64,000 bases of DNA from Pseudomonas chlororaphis subsp. piscium (GTDB lineage Bacteria > Pseudomonadota > Gammaproteobacteria > Pseudomonadales > Pseudomonadaceae), in contig NZ_CP027707.1 in assembly GCF_003850345.1 (NCBI RefSeq), positions 6,253,001 through 6,317,000 of the forward strand, written 5' to 3'. The notes under the pieces were generated by a model that saw only the letters and a list, made by a program, of their open reading frames with translations, did not search any database and was not told the origin of the DNA. Positions 34,342 through 46,980 of this stretch are shown here, piece by piece (the first letter of the stretch is position 1; each line of letters starts with the position of its first letter). Position numbers and translations under genes: made by a program.

Positions 34342-34860
34342 ATGCCCCGTGCCCTGCTTGCGCTGTTGATGCTGGTCGCCCTGCCGCTGTGGGCCGCCGA
34401 ACCCCGGGACCTGGCCTGGTCGGAAATGATCCCGCCGGACGCGCCGGCAGAAGTACCGAACATGAAGCCGCTGCATGACCTGTCGCAGATGGGTGACGCC
34501 CTGGCCGCCGAGTCCGCCCCGGCGGCCAAGCAGGACATGCCCAACGCCCCGGTGGTGCAGAGCCTGGACGGCCTGTCGGTGCGCCTGCCCGGCTACATAG
34601 TGCCGCTGGAAGTCAGTGAGGAAGGCCGCACCACGGAGTTTCTGCTGGTACCGTATTTCGGCGCCTGCATCCACGTGCCGCCACCGCCGTCGAACCAGAT
34701 CGTGCACGTGAAAAGCGAGGTCGGCGTGAAGCTCGACGAGCTGTATCAGCCGTACTGGATCGAAGGGCCGATGCAGGTCAAGGCGTCCACCAGCGAAATC
34801 GCCGACGCGGGTTACCAGATGGAGGCGCAAAAGATCTACGTGTACGAATTGCAGGAGTGA
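34342..34860 (+). CDS. DUF3299 domain-containing periplasmic protein
   Basis: A 172-residue secreted protein. The signal peptide is MPRALLALLMLVALPLWAAE. The mature part has a central VRLPGYIVPLEVSEEGRTTEFLLVPYFGACIHVPPPPSNQIVHV motif, the DUF3299 signature with its single cysteine. The ATG at 34342 is preferred because GGAG lies 7 bases upstream; an ATG five codons earlier overlaps that site. It ends the DUF2796-ATPase-permease-DUF3299 set and so probably belongs to the zinc system. Confidence 0.88.
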   Translation: MPRALLALLMLVALPLWAAEPRDLAWSEMIPPDAPAEVPNMKPLHDLSQMGDALAAESAPAAKQDMPNAPVVQSLDGLSVRLPGYIVPLEVSEEGRTTEFLLVPYFGACIHVPPPPSNQIVHVKSEVGVKLDELYQPYWIEGPMQVKASTSEIADAGYQMEAQKIYVYELQE

Positions 34861-34892
34861 AACCACAGATCCTGCAGTACCGTCCGTGACCT

Positions 34893-34960
34893 CATCGCGA
34901 GCAGGCCTGCTCCTGCAAAAACAGCACAGTTGCCTGTAGCAGCGAGCTTGCCCGCGATCA
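34893..34960. repeat. degenerate inverted REP-like pair
   Basis: TCATCGCGAGCAGGCCTGCTCC (34892-34913) faces TGTAGCAGCGAGCTTGCCCGCG (34935-34956). Both copies carry differences from the others. It lies downstream of the DUF3299 gene. Confidence 0.7.
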
Positions 34961-35018
34961 GTTCCAGAGCCCCCCAGAGCCTCCCACTTCCCTTGCTCCC
35001 GCGCTGATCCGGTTTTCA

Positions 35019-35059
35019 TTGAGCTGAGTCAAAGCCTGTTCCTTGACGATCCTTACCAT
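35019..35059 (+). promoter_or_regulatory. Anr/FNR-type site and -10 box of oprG
   Basis: TTGAGCTGAGTCAA (35019-35032) keeps TTGA-N6-TCAA of the TTGAT-N4-ATCAA consensus. A TACCAT -10 box lies at 35054-35059. A start near 35067 would place the site at about -41.5, the class II activator position. Anr-dependent expression of oprG fits what is known in P. aeruginosa. Confidence 0.65.
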
Positions 35060-35096
35060 TGGACCTAGCCAACTCGAATCGTCCTTTGGAGCTCCC

Positions 35097-35795
35097 ATGC
35101 ACAAGTCCCTGCTCAGCGCCTCCCTGTTCGCGCTCGCGCTCGCCGCCCCGATCGCCCACGCCCACGAAGCGGGCGACATCATCGTTCGCGCCGGTGCCAT
35201 CACCGTCAACCCGAAAGCCGACAGCGGCGACGTCAAGGTCGACCGCGGCCCATTGGCCGGCACCAACCTCGGCGGCAAGGCGACCATGAGCAGCGACACC
35301 CAGCTGGGCCTGAACTTCGCCTACATGCTGACCAACAACCTCGGTATCGAACTGCTCGCGGCCACCCCATTCGAGCATGACGTGAAGCTCAAGGGCACCG
35401 CGCTGGACGCCGCCAACGGCAAGCTCGGTACCCTCAAGCACCTGCCGCCGACCCTGAGCCTGGTCTACTACCCGTTCGATCACAAGGCCGCCTTCCAGCC
35501 TTACGTGGGTGCCGGCATCAACTACACCTGGATCTATGACGAGCACGTCGGCAGCCGCGCCAGCGCCGCCGGTTTCGACAACTTCCGGGCGAAGAACTCC
35601 TGGGGCCTGGCCTGGCAGGTCGGTGCCGACTACATGCTGACCGACAACGTGATGATCAACGCCCAGGTGCGCTACGTCGACATCGACACCACCGCCTACG
35701 TGGACAACAACGCAGTCGCCGGCGGCACTCGGGCCAAGGTCGACGTGGACGTCGATCCATGGGTCTACATGGTCGGCCTGGGCTACAAGTTCTAA
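35097..35795 (+). CDS. oprG: outer-membrane protein OprG/OmpW
   Basis: A 232-residue eight-stranded outer-membrane barrel of the OmpW family, thought to pass small hydrophobic molecules. A signal peptide ends at AHA-H near residue 22. The family pattern AGDIIVRAGAITVNPKADSGDV opens the mature protein, PTLSLVYYPFDHKAAFQPYVGAGINYTW lies centrally, and the chain ends in a C-terminal phenylalanine (VGLGYKF) used by the Bam machine. The ATG at 35097 follows TTTGGAGC. The Anr-like site upstream suggests induction at low oxygen. Confidence 0.95.
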   Translation: MHKSLLSASLFALALAAPIAHAHEAGDIIVRAGAITVNPKADSGDVKVDRGPLAGTNLGGKATMSSDTQLGLNFAYMLTNNLGIELLAATPFEHDVKLKGTALDAANGKLGTLKHLPPTLSLVYYPFDHKAAFQPYVGAGINYTWIYDEHVGSRASAAGFDNFRAKNSWGLAWQVGADYMLTDNVMINAQVRYVDIDTTAYVDNNAVAGGTRAKVDVDVDPWVYMVGLGYKF

Positions 35796-35806
35796 ATCGG
35801 CCAGAC

Positions 35807-35837
35807 AAAAAAAGGCGCCTGCAAAGGCGCCTTTTTT
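35807..35837. terminator. bidirectional terminator
   Basis: AAAAAAAGGCGCC and GGCGCCTTTTTT enclose a TGCAAA loop. It has an A tract on one side and a T tract on the other. It serves oprG and the convergent epimerase gene. Confidence 0.92.
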
Positions 35838-35854
35838 CATGGCTGGGGGAAAGC

Positions 35855-36784
35855 TCAGAGGCCCAGCAAACGTGCCAGCCCGACGCTCATCGGCGTCGGC
35901 TCGGGGAACTTGAAGCGCTGCAACAGGCGCTGGTTGTTCGCCCGCGAATGGCGAATGTCCCCCGAACGCGCCGGGCCGTAGCTGATCGGAGGCAACTGCC
36001 CCACCACCTCGCCCAGGGCCTCGAGCAATTGCTTGAGGGTGGTGGCCTGGTTCAGGCCGATATTCACCGCGCCGACTTCCAACTGCGGCATTTCCAGGGA
36101 CTGCACCAGCACGTCCACCAGGTCTTCGACATACATGAAATCGCGGGTCTGCTCGCCATCGCCGAATACGGTGATCGGCAGGCCTTTCTGCGCGCGTTCG
36201 CAAAAGATGCTGATGACCCCGGAGTACGGCGAGGACGGATCCTGGCGCGGCCCGAAGATGTTGAAGAAGCGAAAGATCGCCGGCTCCAGGCCATGCTGGC
36301 GGCGATAAAAATCAAGGTAGTACTCGCTGGCCAGCTTGTCCGACGCATAAGGCGTCAGCGGCGCCTTGGGTGTGTCTTCGTCGATCGACTCGCCCTCGCC
36401 GTTGTTGCCATAGACTGCCGCGCTGGAAGCGAACAGCACACGCTTGACGCCGGCCTGGCGCATGGCCTCGCAGACGTTGAGGGTGCCGATGAAATTGCTC
36501 TGGTGGGTGCGCACCGGGTCGTCCACCGAAGCCTGTACCGAAGCGACCGCCGCCAGGTGCGCCACCGCACGGCAACCGCTCATGGCCTGTGCCACCAGGG
36601 CCGCATCGGCGACGTCGCCTTCGATCAGTTCGACCCGCGGGTTGTCCAGCGGCAGGTTGTCTGGTTTACCAGTGGACAGATCGTCGAGGATCCGCACCGA
36701 GTAGCCCTTGGCGAGCAAAGCGTCGGTCAGGTGCGAACCGATGAAACCGGCACCGCCGGTGATCAGAATTGGGCCATCAGCCAT
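35855..36784 (-). CDS. NAD-dependent epimerase/dehydratase (nucleotide-sugar type)
   Basis: A 309-residue extended short-chain dehydrogenase. The N-terminal GGAGFIGSHL motif is at residues 10-19, followed by DDLSTGK. YASDKLASEYYLDFYRRQHGLEPAIFRFFNIFGPRQDP contains the catalytic Tyr-x3-Lys, and AVYGNNGEG lies before it. This is the UDP-glucose 4-epimerase/WbpP branch; the sugar is not determined. The start at 36784 overlaps the upstream gene by 8 bp. Confidence 0.9.
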   Translation of the reverse strand: MADGPILITGGAGFIGSHLTDALLAKGYSVRILDDLSTGKPDNLPLDNPRVELIEGDVADAALVAQAMSGCRAVAHLAAVASVQASVDDPVRTHQSNFIGTLNVCEAMRQAGVKRVLFASSAAVYGNNGEGESIDEDTPKAPLTPYASDKLASEYYLDFYRRQHGLEPAIFRFFNIFGPRQDPSSPYSGVISIFCERAQKGLPITVFGDGEQTRDFMYVEDLVDVLVQSLEMPQLEVGAVNIGLNQATTLKQLLEALGEVVGQLPPISYGPARSGDIRHSRANNQRLLQRFKFPEPTPMSVGLARLLGL

Positions 36785-37661
36785 GACGATAAAACCTATC
36801 CAGTAGAGCCGGGAGTGCCGCGCGCCAGGCACGTGGCTTGATCCCGAAGGTGTGCAGAATTTTCTTGCAGGCCAGCACCGCGTGCTGCGGTTCTTCGGCG
36901 GCGTCCGGCCGGGCGGCGTGAGCCTGGGCGGTCGGCGCCTCGATGGCCAGCGGATGCAGGCCGCGGGCCTCGGTGAGGATCGCCTGGCCCAGCGCCAGAG
37001 GCGTGGTCGCCTCATGGCCGGCGTAGTGGTAAGTGCCCCACAGCGGCGCGGCGCAATCGAGTTGCTTGAGCACCGAGATGATCACCCGGGCGGCGTCGTC
37101 CACCGGCGTCGGGTTGCCCCGACGGTCGTCGGCCAGCAGCAGTTCTTCGGGTTGCTCGGCACGCGCCAGGAAACGCCCCAGGGTGCCGTCGGCGCTGTCA
37201 TCCAGCAGCCAGCCGAAACGCAGCAGCACATGCTGCGGACAGGTGGCGCGCACATTCTGCTCGATTCGCCACAAGGCCTGGCCACGCAGGCCCAGCGGTA
37301 CAGGTTCGTCTTTTTCGCTGTAGGCGGTGGCCCGCGAACCGTCGAACACGCGGTAGCTGGAAGGCTGCAGAAGAATGATGTTGTGATGCTGGCACAGCTC
37401 GGAAAGCCGCTCGACCGCCCGTTCCTGGCCGGCCAGACGGGCCTCGGGGACACTCTCCGCCTGGAACCAGTCGAAGTAGTAGGCAAGGTTGATCAAGGCA
37501 TCCGGACGGGTGTCGTCGAGCAGTTGCGTCAGGCTCGCGGCATCCCAGCCGTCTTGCGGCGGACGGGGGGCGAGGAAACCGATGTCTTCCTCTGCACCGA
37601 GGCGAATCAGCGCCTGCCCAAGGGCATTTCCGCCGCCCAGTAACATAAGGCGCATTCGCAT
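36777..37661 (-). CDS. sugar-nucleotide reductase-like protein (RmlD superfamily)
   Basis: About 294 residues with the Rossmann start MRMRLMLLGGGNALGQALIRLG and the pattern of dTDP-4-dehydrorhamnose reductases (RPDALINLAYYFDWFQAE, then AWRIEQNVRATC-like core and WGTYHYAGHEATT). The normal YxxxK catalytic pair is not obvious (SYRVFDG, then LWRIEQN), so it may be a non-standard member. Start choice among 37727, 37661 and 37655 is uncertain; I take 37661. It overlaps the epimerase gene. Confidence 0.75.
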   Translation of the reverse strand: MRMRLMLLGGGNALGQALIRLGAEEDIGFLAPRPPQDGWDAASLTQLLDDTRPDALINLAYYFDWFQAESVPEARLAGQERAVERLSELCQHHNIILLQPSSYRVFDGSRATAYSEKDEPVPLGLRGQALWRIEQNVRATCPQHVLLRFGWLLDDSADGTLGRFLARAEQPEELLLADDRRGNPTPVDDAARVIISVLKQLDCAAPLWGTYHYAGHEATTPLALGQAILTEARGLHPLAIEAPTAQAHAARPDAAEEPQHAVLACKKILHTFGIKPRAWRAALPALLDRFYRHG

Positions 37662-37906
37662 AGAGTCAGCAGGCCCAATCTGTTCGGAACGATGGTTTGA
37701 ATCGGCCAGCCCCGCGGGCTTGGCCATGAATATTGCTCAGAATCGTTGCATTTTGCGGGTTTCCGGCGCAACCGTCACTGAGAAAGTGCAACGCAGCAAA
37801 CCACACCGCTCTTTATAGCTGCTGGCGCCAGCGGCGATTGAACGCGCTGCCCGTGCCAGGGCTACCTGGAGTCCCGCACTCACGGGTTTGCGGGGCTACA
37901 TAACCG

Positions 37907-37932
37907 GTTGCAGTCCGCGGCAGCGGCTACAA
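37907..37932. repeat. half copy of the GCAGCGGCTAC repeat
   Basis: GTTGCAGTCCGCGGCAGCGGCTAC (37908-37931) matches one arm of the element after dxs; the opposite arm is missing. The rest of 37662-37975 shows nothing else I can support. Confidence 0.5.
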
Positions 37933-37975
37933 GGCAGACTTGCAACTTCGCCCCGGCGGTCGCATAACGTTGTGC

Positions 37976-42292
<4,317 letters not shown>

Positions 42293-42330
42293 CATCGGGC
42301 CGCGGGCTGCCTGGTACATCGCGTCGGCCT

Positions 42331-42356
42331 TATCGCGAGCAAGCTTCGCTCCTACA
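42331..42356. repeat. single REP-like element after lhr
   Basis: TATCGCGAGCAAGCTTCGCTCCTACA (42331-42356) is one arm of the dispersed repeat. No inverted partner is nearby. Confidence 0.8.
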
Positions 42357-42371
42357 GAAGCCTGGTCATTC

Positions 42372-42396
42372 GATATTTGCTCGCAGGTCAAATATC
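42372..42396. promoter_or_regulatory. inverted repeat before the MFS gene
   Basis: GATATTTG (42372-42379) and CAAATATC (42389-42396) form a perfect 8-bp inverted repeat with a 9-bp spacer, 81 bp upstream of the transporter gene. It is a candidate repressor operator; no regulator gene adjoins it. Confidence 0.4.
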
Positions 42397-42476
42397 AAAT
42401 ACCGAAACCGCTATTTTTCCGCACGAGTCGAATCCGGACACTGCGCTCCATTGTCAAATCCACCGGAGTTGCAGCC

Positions 42477-43688
42477 ATGCCCATTGCCTTGCTCGCGCTG
42501 ACCCTCAGCGCCTTCGCCATCGGGACGACCGAATTCGTCATCGTTGGCCTGTTACCCACCATCGGCGCCGACCTCGGCGTCAGCCTGCCGTCCGCCGGGC
42601 TGCTGGTCAGCCTCTACGCCCTCGGTGTCGCCGTCGGCGCGCCGGTGCTCACCGCGCTGACCGGCAAGGTCCCGCGCAAACTGTTGCTGCTGTTGCTGAT
42701 GGTGCTGTTCACCCTCGGCAACCTGCTGGCCTGGAAAGCGCCCAGCTATGAGTCCCTGGTCCTGGCGCGCATCGTCACCGGCCTGGCCCACGGCGTATTC
42801 TTCTCCATCGGCTCGACCATCGCCACCAGCCTGGTGCCCAAGGAAAAAGCCGCCAGCGCGATTGCCATCATGTTCACCGGGCTGACCGTGGCCCTGGTCA
42901 CCGGCGTGCCGCTGGGGACCTTTATCGGCCAGCATTTCGGCTGGCGCGAAACCTTCCTCGCGGTATCCGCCCTGGGGGTGATCGCCTTTATCGGCAGCCT
43001 GATCTACGTGCCGAAAAACATCGCCCACAGCAAACCGGCGTCCCTGCTGCAACAACTGCAAGTGCTGAAACAACCACGCCTGTTGCTGGTGTACGCCATG
43101 ACCGCGGTGGGCTACGGCGGCTCGTTCATCGCCTTCACCTTCCTCGCGCCGATTCTCCAGGACATTTCCGGCTTCAGCGCCAGCACCGTCAGCCTGGTGC
43201 TGCTGGTCTACGGCATCTCGGTCGCCGTGGGCAACATCTGGGGCGGCAAGCTGGCGGACAAGCGCGGCCCGATCAGCGCCTTGAAGATCATCTTCGCCCT
43301 GCTGGCCGGCGTGCTGTTGCTGCTCACCTTCACCGCCGGCAACCCTTGGCTGGCGCTGGCCACCGTACTGGTGTGGGGCGCCGTGGCCTTCGGCAACGTG
43401 CCGGGCCTGCAGGTCTACGTGGTACGCCAGGCCGAACACCACACTCCGCAAGCGGTGGACGTGGCCTCGGGCCTGAACATCGCCGCCTTCAACCTCGGCA
43501 TCGCTGGCGGCGCCTGGGGTGGCGGCCTGATCGTCGCCCACCTGGGGCTGATCCACACCGCCTGGATCGGTGGCCTGGTGGTACTGGGCGCCCTGGCCCT
43601 GACCGCCTGGAGCGGTCGCCTGGATCGCCTCGGCCCGGTGTACACCGAGCCGGCCGAGGGTTCGAACCGGGTGGTGGTCGGGCACTGA
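42477..43688 (+). CDS. MFS efflux transporter (AraJ/YdhP-like, DHA1 family)
   Basis: A 403-residue twelve-span transporter. The N-terminus LALTLSAFAIGTTEFVIVGLLPTIGADLGVS and the antiporter motif C-like VTGVPLGTFIGQHFGWRETF place it with the arabinose-polymer and purine-nucleoside efflux relatives of the DHA1 group. A charged GKVPRKLLL stretch stands at the loop 2-3 position. The substrate is unknown. A strong terminator follows. Confidence 0.93.
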   Translation: MPIALLALTLSAFAIGTTEFVIVGLLPTIGADLGVSLPSAGLLVSLYALGVAVGAPVLTALTGKVPRKLLLLLLMVLFTLGNLLAWKAPSYESLVLARIVTGLAHGVFFSIGSTIATSLVPKEKAASAIAIMFTGLTVALVTGVPLGTFIGQHFGWRETFLAVSALGVIAFIGSLIYVPKNIAHSKPASLLQQLQVLKQPRLLLVYAMTAVGYGGSFIAFTFLAPILQDISGFSASTVSLVLLVYGISVAVGNIWGGKLADKRGPISALKIIFALLAGVLLLLTFTAGNPWLALATVLVWGAVAFGNVPGLQVYVVRQAEHHTPQAVDVASGLNIAAFNLGIAGGAWGGGLIVAHLGLIHTAWIGGLVVLGALALTAWSGRLDRLGPVYTEPAEGSNRVVVGH

Positions 43689-43710
43689 GCCCGCCGGCAG
43701 CGCCCAACCA

Positions 43711-43743
43711 GAAAAGCGCAGCCCTGACCGGCTGCGTTTTTTT
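43711..43743 (+). terminator. terminator of the MFS gene
   Basis: CGCAGCC (43717-43723) pairs with GGCTGCG (43730-43736) and is followed by seven T. It lies 23 bases after the stop codon. Confidence 0.88.
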
Positions 43744-43837
43744 ATGCCCGGTCGTAGAGGGCCGCGCTTGCCTGGGGGATGGTGGATAGCGGTTGGCCTG
43801 AGCCAACGCGGAGGCTGGTTTGGCAGCCGCTGCGCGG

Positions 43838-43866
43838 CCTCTCGCGAGCAAGCTCGCTCCTACAGG
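43838..43866. repeat. single REP-like element before the DUF72 operon
   Basis: CCTCTCGCGAGCAAGCTCGCTCCTACAGG is one arm of the dispersed repeat. It is preceded by GCCGCTGCGCGGC. Confidence 0.8.
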
Positions 43867-43964
43867 ATGAAAAGTGCCGTCCGTAGGAAGACCGAAACTT
43901 TCCCGTCAGCCGGGCAGTCATCAAAAGATAGAGGCGGTTCGGAGAGCATCAGACAGGAGCGAAC

Positions 43965-44891
43965 ATGGCGGCGATTCATATCGGTATTTCCGGCTGGCGC
44001 TACAAGCCCTGGCGTGGTGACTTCTACCCCGAGGGGCTGATGCAGAAGCGCGAGCTGCAATTCGCTTCCCGCGCAGTCAACAGCATCGAAATCAACGGTT
44101 CGTTCTACGCGCTGCAGCCCCCCGAGCGGTATGCCGACTGGTATGCCGATACCCCCAAGGACTTCGTGTTCAGCGTCAAGGCGCCGCGCTACATCACTCA
44201 TATCCTGCGGCTGCGGGATGTGCACAAGCCGATCGCCAACTTCTTCGCCTCGGGCGTGCTGGAGCTCAAGAACAAGCTCGGCCCGATCCTCTGGCAGTTT
44301 CCGCCGAGCTTTGAGTTCGACGCCGAGCTGTTCGGCGCCTTTCTCCAGCAATTGCCCGCCGATACCGAACAGGCCGCCGCCCTCGCCCGCCAGCACGAAC
44401 CCCACCTGAACGGCCAGGCCAGCACCAAGGCCTACGGCAAAAGAGCCATGCGCCATGCCGTGGAAATCCGCCATGAGAGCTTTGCCGTGCCCGAATTCAC
44501 CCACCTGCTACGCCAGCACGGCGTGGCGCTGGTGGTGGCCGACACCGCCGGCAAGTGGCCCTATTGCGAGGACCTGACCGGCGATTTCGTCTACCTGCGG
44601 CTGCACGGCGACAAGGCGCTGTACGCCAGTGGCTATACGCCCCAGGCCCTGAAGCGCTGGGGCGACCGGATCGAGACCTGGCACAGCGGCAAACAACCCG
44701 CCGATGCCCGGCTGATCGACGCCCGGCACACCCCCAGGCCCCGCAAGAGCCGGGAGGTGTTCTGCTATTTCGACAATGACCTCAAGGTCCGCGCGCCCTT
44801 CGACGCCCGTCGGTTGCTGCAGCGCTTCGGGCTCGACAAGACGCTGGCGACGGCGCCCGGCGAGCCCGCCGCGCCAGGGGTGCTGCCATGA
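43965..44891 (+). CDS. DUF72 domain-containing protein
   Basis: A 308-residue TIM-barrel-like protein of the YecE/DUF72 family. The signature is at the start (HIGISGWRYKPWRGDFYPEGLMQKRELQFASRAVNSIEINGSFYALQPPERYADW). KAPRYITHILRL, LGPILWQFPPSF, and FVYLRLHGDKALYASGY follow in the usual order. The family's activity is not firmly known. An ATGA overlap couples it to the EEP gene, and it heads a four-gene operon with membrane-lipid genes. Confidence 0.92.
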   Translation: MAAIHIGISGWRYKPWRGDFYPEGLMQKRELQFASRAVNSIEINGSFYALQPPERYADWYADTPKDFVFSVKAPRYITHILRLRDVHKPIANFFASGVLELKNKLGPILWQFPPSFEFDAELFGAFLQQLPADTEQAAALARQHEPHLNGQASTKAYGKRAMRHAVEIRHESFAVPEFTHLLRQHGVALVVADTAGKWPYCEDLTGDFVYLRLHGDKALYASGYTPQALKRWGDRIETWHSGKQPADARLIDARHTPRPRKSREVFCYFDNDLKVRAPFDARRLLQRFGLDKTLATAPGEPAAPGVLP

Positions 44892-45682
44892 GCCATGACG
44901 AGTCGGCCAACAGCCCGCCGTCCGCGCTGGAGCTTGTCGCCGCGCGCCGCTTCACCGTGCTGACGATCAATACCCACAAGGGGTTCACCGCCCTGAACCG
45001 ACGCTTCATCCTGCCCGAGCTGCGCGAGGCGGTGCGCAGCGTGGCCGCTGACGTGGTGTTCCTGCAGGAGGTGCACGGCGCTCACGACCAGCATCCGCAG
45101 CGCTATAACAACTGGCCGAGCATGCCGCAATACGAGTTTCTCGCCGACAGCATCTGGCCGCAGTTCGCCTATGGGCGCAATGCGGTGTACCCGGCGGGCG
45201 ACCACGGCAATGCGCTGCTGTCGAAATTCCAGATCATTCGCTACGACAACCTCGACATCTCCCTGTCCGGGCACGAAAGCCGCGGCCTGCTGCATTGCGT
45301 GCTGCGCCTGCCCGGCGATGCTCTGGAAGTGCATGCCATCTGCGTGCATCTGGGGTTGCGCGAAAGCCATCGCCAGCAACAGCTGGATCTGTTGCTGCAA
45401 CTGATCGCCGAGCTGCCCGCCGACGCGCCCTTGATCGTCGCCGGCGACTTCAACGACTGGCGGCTACGTGCCGATGCGCGGCTTGTACCCAGCGGCTTGC
45501 GGGAGGCCTTTGTCAGCCTGCATGGCAAACCGGCGCGCAGCTTCCCCGCGCGCCTGCCCCTGCTGCGGCTGGACCGGATCTACGTGCGTCACCTGAAAAT
45601 CCACCGCCCCCAGGTACTGGCCTCCCATCCCTGGTCCCATCTCTCCGATCACGCACCGCTGTCGGTCGAGGTCGAGCTATGA
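44888..45682 (+). CDS. endonuclease/exonuclease/phosphatase family protein (YbhP-like)
   Basis: A 264-residue EEP-fold hydrolase. VLTINTHKGF, VFLQEVHG, and GDFNDWR (Asp-Asn metal and catalytic residues) are in order, and SDHAPLSVEVEL at the C-terminus holds the catalytic Asp-His pair. In E. coli the equivalent ybhP sits with clsB and ybhN, as here. It overlaps both neighbours by 4 bp. The substrate may be a lipid or a nucleic acid. Confidence 0.92.
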   Translation: MSHDESANSPPSALELVAARRFTVLTINTHKGFTALNRRFILPELREAVRSVAADVVFLQEVHGAHDQHPQRYNNWPSMPQYEFLADSIWPQFAYGRNAVYPAGDHGNALLSKFQIIRYDNLDISLSGHESRGLLHCVLRLPGDALEVHAICVHLGLRESHRQQQLDLLLQLIAELPADAPLIVAGDFNDWRLRADARLVPSGLREAFVSLHGKPARSFPARLPLLRLDRIYVRHLKIHRPQVLASHPWSHLSDHAPLSVEVEL

Positions 45683-46980
45683 ACGACATGCCCCTGGAAA
45701 AAACCACGGTGGACAGCCTGCCCGATGCGGGGCTGGCCCACGAACCGCCACGGATGGACCTCGAATACGGCTGGCACAGCAACAACCGGGTGGTGCTGCT
45801 GGAAAATGGCGAGGCGTACTTCCCCCGGGTGTTCGAAGTCCTGCGCCAGGCGCAGAACGAGATCCTGCTGGAGACCTTCATCCTCTTCGAGGACAAGGTC
45901 GGCCATGAGCTGCACCGCATCCTGATCGAAGCCGCACAACGCGGCGTGCGAGTCACCGTCAGCCTCGACGGCTTCGGTTGCGGAGTCTTGAGCACCGAGT
46001 TCCTTGCCGCCATGAGCAACGCCGGGGTGCGCTTGCAGATATTCGACCCGGTGCAGCCGATCTTCGGGGTGCGCACCAACTGGTTCCGCCGCCTGCATCG
46101 CAAGATAGTGGTGGTCGACGGCGCCATCGCCTTTGTCGGCGGGATCAACTTCTCTGCCGATCACCTGGCCGATTTCGGCCCCCAGGCCAAACAGGATTAC
46201 TCGGTAGAGATCCAGGGGCCGGCGGTGGTGGATATCCACCATTTCGCCCTGCTGCAAGGCGACCGCCCGGCTCGCGCCCGCTACTGGTGGCAACGTCGTC
46301 GGCAGCGCCGCGCGGAGCTGGCCCTGACCGACCATGACGGCCAGGTACGCCTGGTCTATCGCGACAACCGCCAGCACCGCAGCGATATCGAAGAGGTCTA
46401 CCGCCTGGTGCTGCGCGGGGCCCGGCAACGAGTGGTGATCGCCAATGCCTACTTCTTCCCCGGCTACCGGCTGCTGCGCGAGATCCGCAACGCCGCGCGC
46501 CGTGGCGTCGAGGTGCGGCTGATCCTGCAGGGCGAGCCGGACATGCTGGTGGCCAGGCTGGCGGCACGCATGCTCTACGACTACCTGATCAAGGATGGCG
46601 TGACCATCTACGAATATTGCGAGCGGCCGCTGCACGGCAAGGTGGCGCTGGTGGACGACGACTGGAGCACCGTGGGCTCGAGCAATCTCGACCCGCTGAG
46701 CCTGTCGCTGAATCTGGAAGCCAATGTGCTGATCCGCGACCGGGCGTTCAATCGCGACCTGTTCGAGCGCCTCGACCGGCTCAGCCGCGACCACTGCCGG
46801 GTCATGCCGGCCATGGGCGCCAGCCGCGGCCGCTTGTGGCGACTGACCGTAGGCTTTCTGGTGTTCCACGCACTGCGCCACTTCCCGGCCTGGGCCGGTT
46901 GGCTGCCCGCGCGCAAGCCGCAATTGAAACCCTTCGGCCAGACCGACACCGGGCAGGATTCGCGTCATGAGCCGCACTGA
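45679..46980 (+). CDS. clsB: cardiolipin synthase B (phospholipase D family)
   Basis: A 433-residue transferase with two HKD motifs: HRKIVVVD (His140, Lys142, Asp147) followed by GAIAFVGGINF, and HGKVALVD (His319, Lys321, Asp326) followed by STVGSSNLDP. This is the layout of ClsB, which makes cardiolipin and can also exchange head groups to form phosphatidylglycerol. The ATG at 45679 overlaps the EEP stop. Longer upstream frame is overlap. The ybhN gene overlaps its end by 14 bp. Confidence 0.94.
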   Translation: MNDMPLEKTTVDSLPDAGLAHEPPRMDLEYGWHSNNRVVLLENGEAYFPRVFEVLRQAQNEILLETFILFEDKVGHELHRILIEAAQRGVRVTVSLDGFGCGVLSTEFLAAMSNAGVRLQIFDPVQPIFGVRTNWFRRLHRKIVVVDGAIAFVGGINFSADHLADFGPQAKQDYSVEIQGPAVVDIHHFALLQGDRPARARYWWQRRRQRRAELALTDHDGQVRLVYRDNRQHRSDIEEVYRLVLRGARQRVVIANAYFFPGYRLLREIRNAARRGVEVRLILQGEPDMLVARLAARMLYDYLIKDGVTIYEYCERPLHGKVALVDDDWSTVGSSNLDPLSLSLNLEANVLIRDRAFNRDLFERLDRLSRDHCRVMPAMGASRGRLWRLTVGFLVFHALRHFPAWAGWLPARKPQLKPFGQTDTGQDSRHEPH

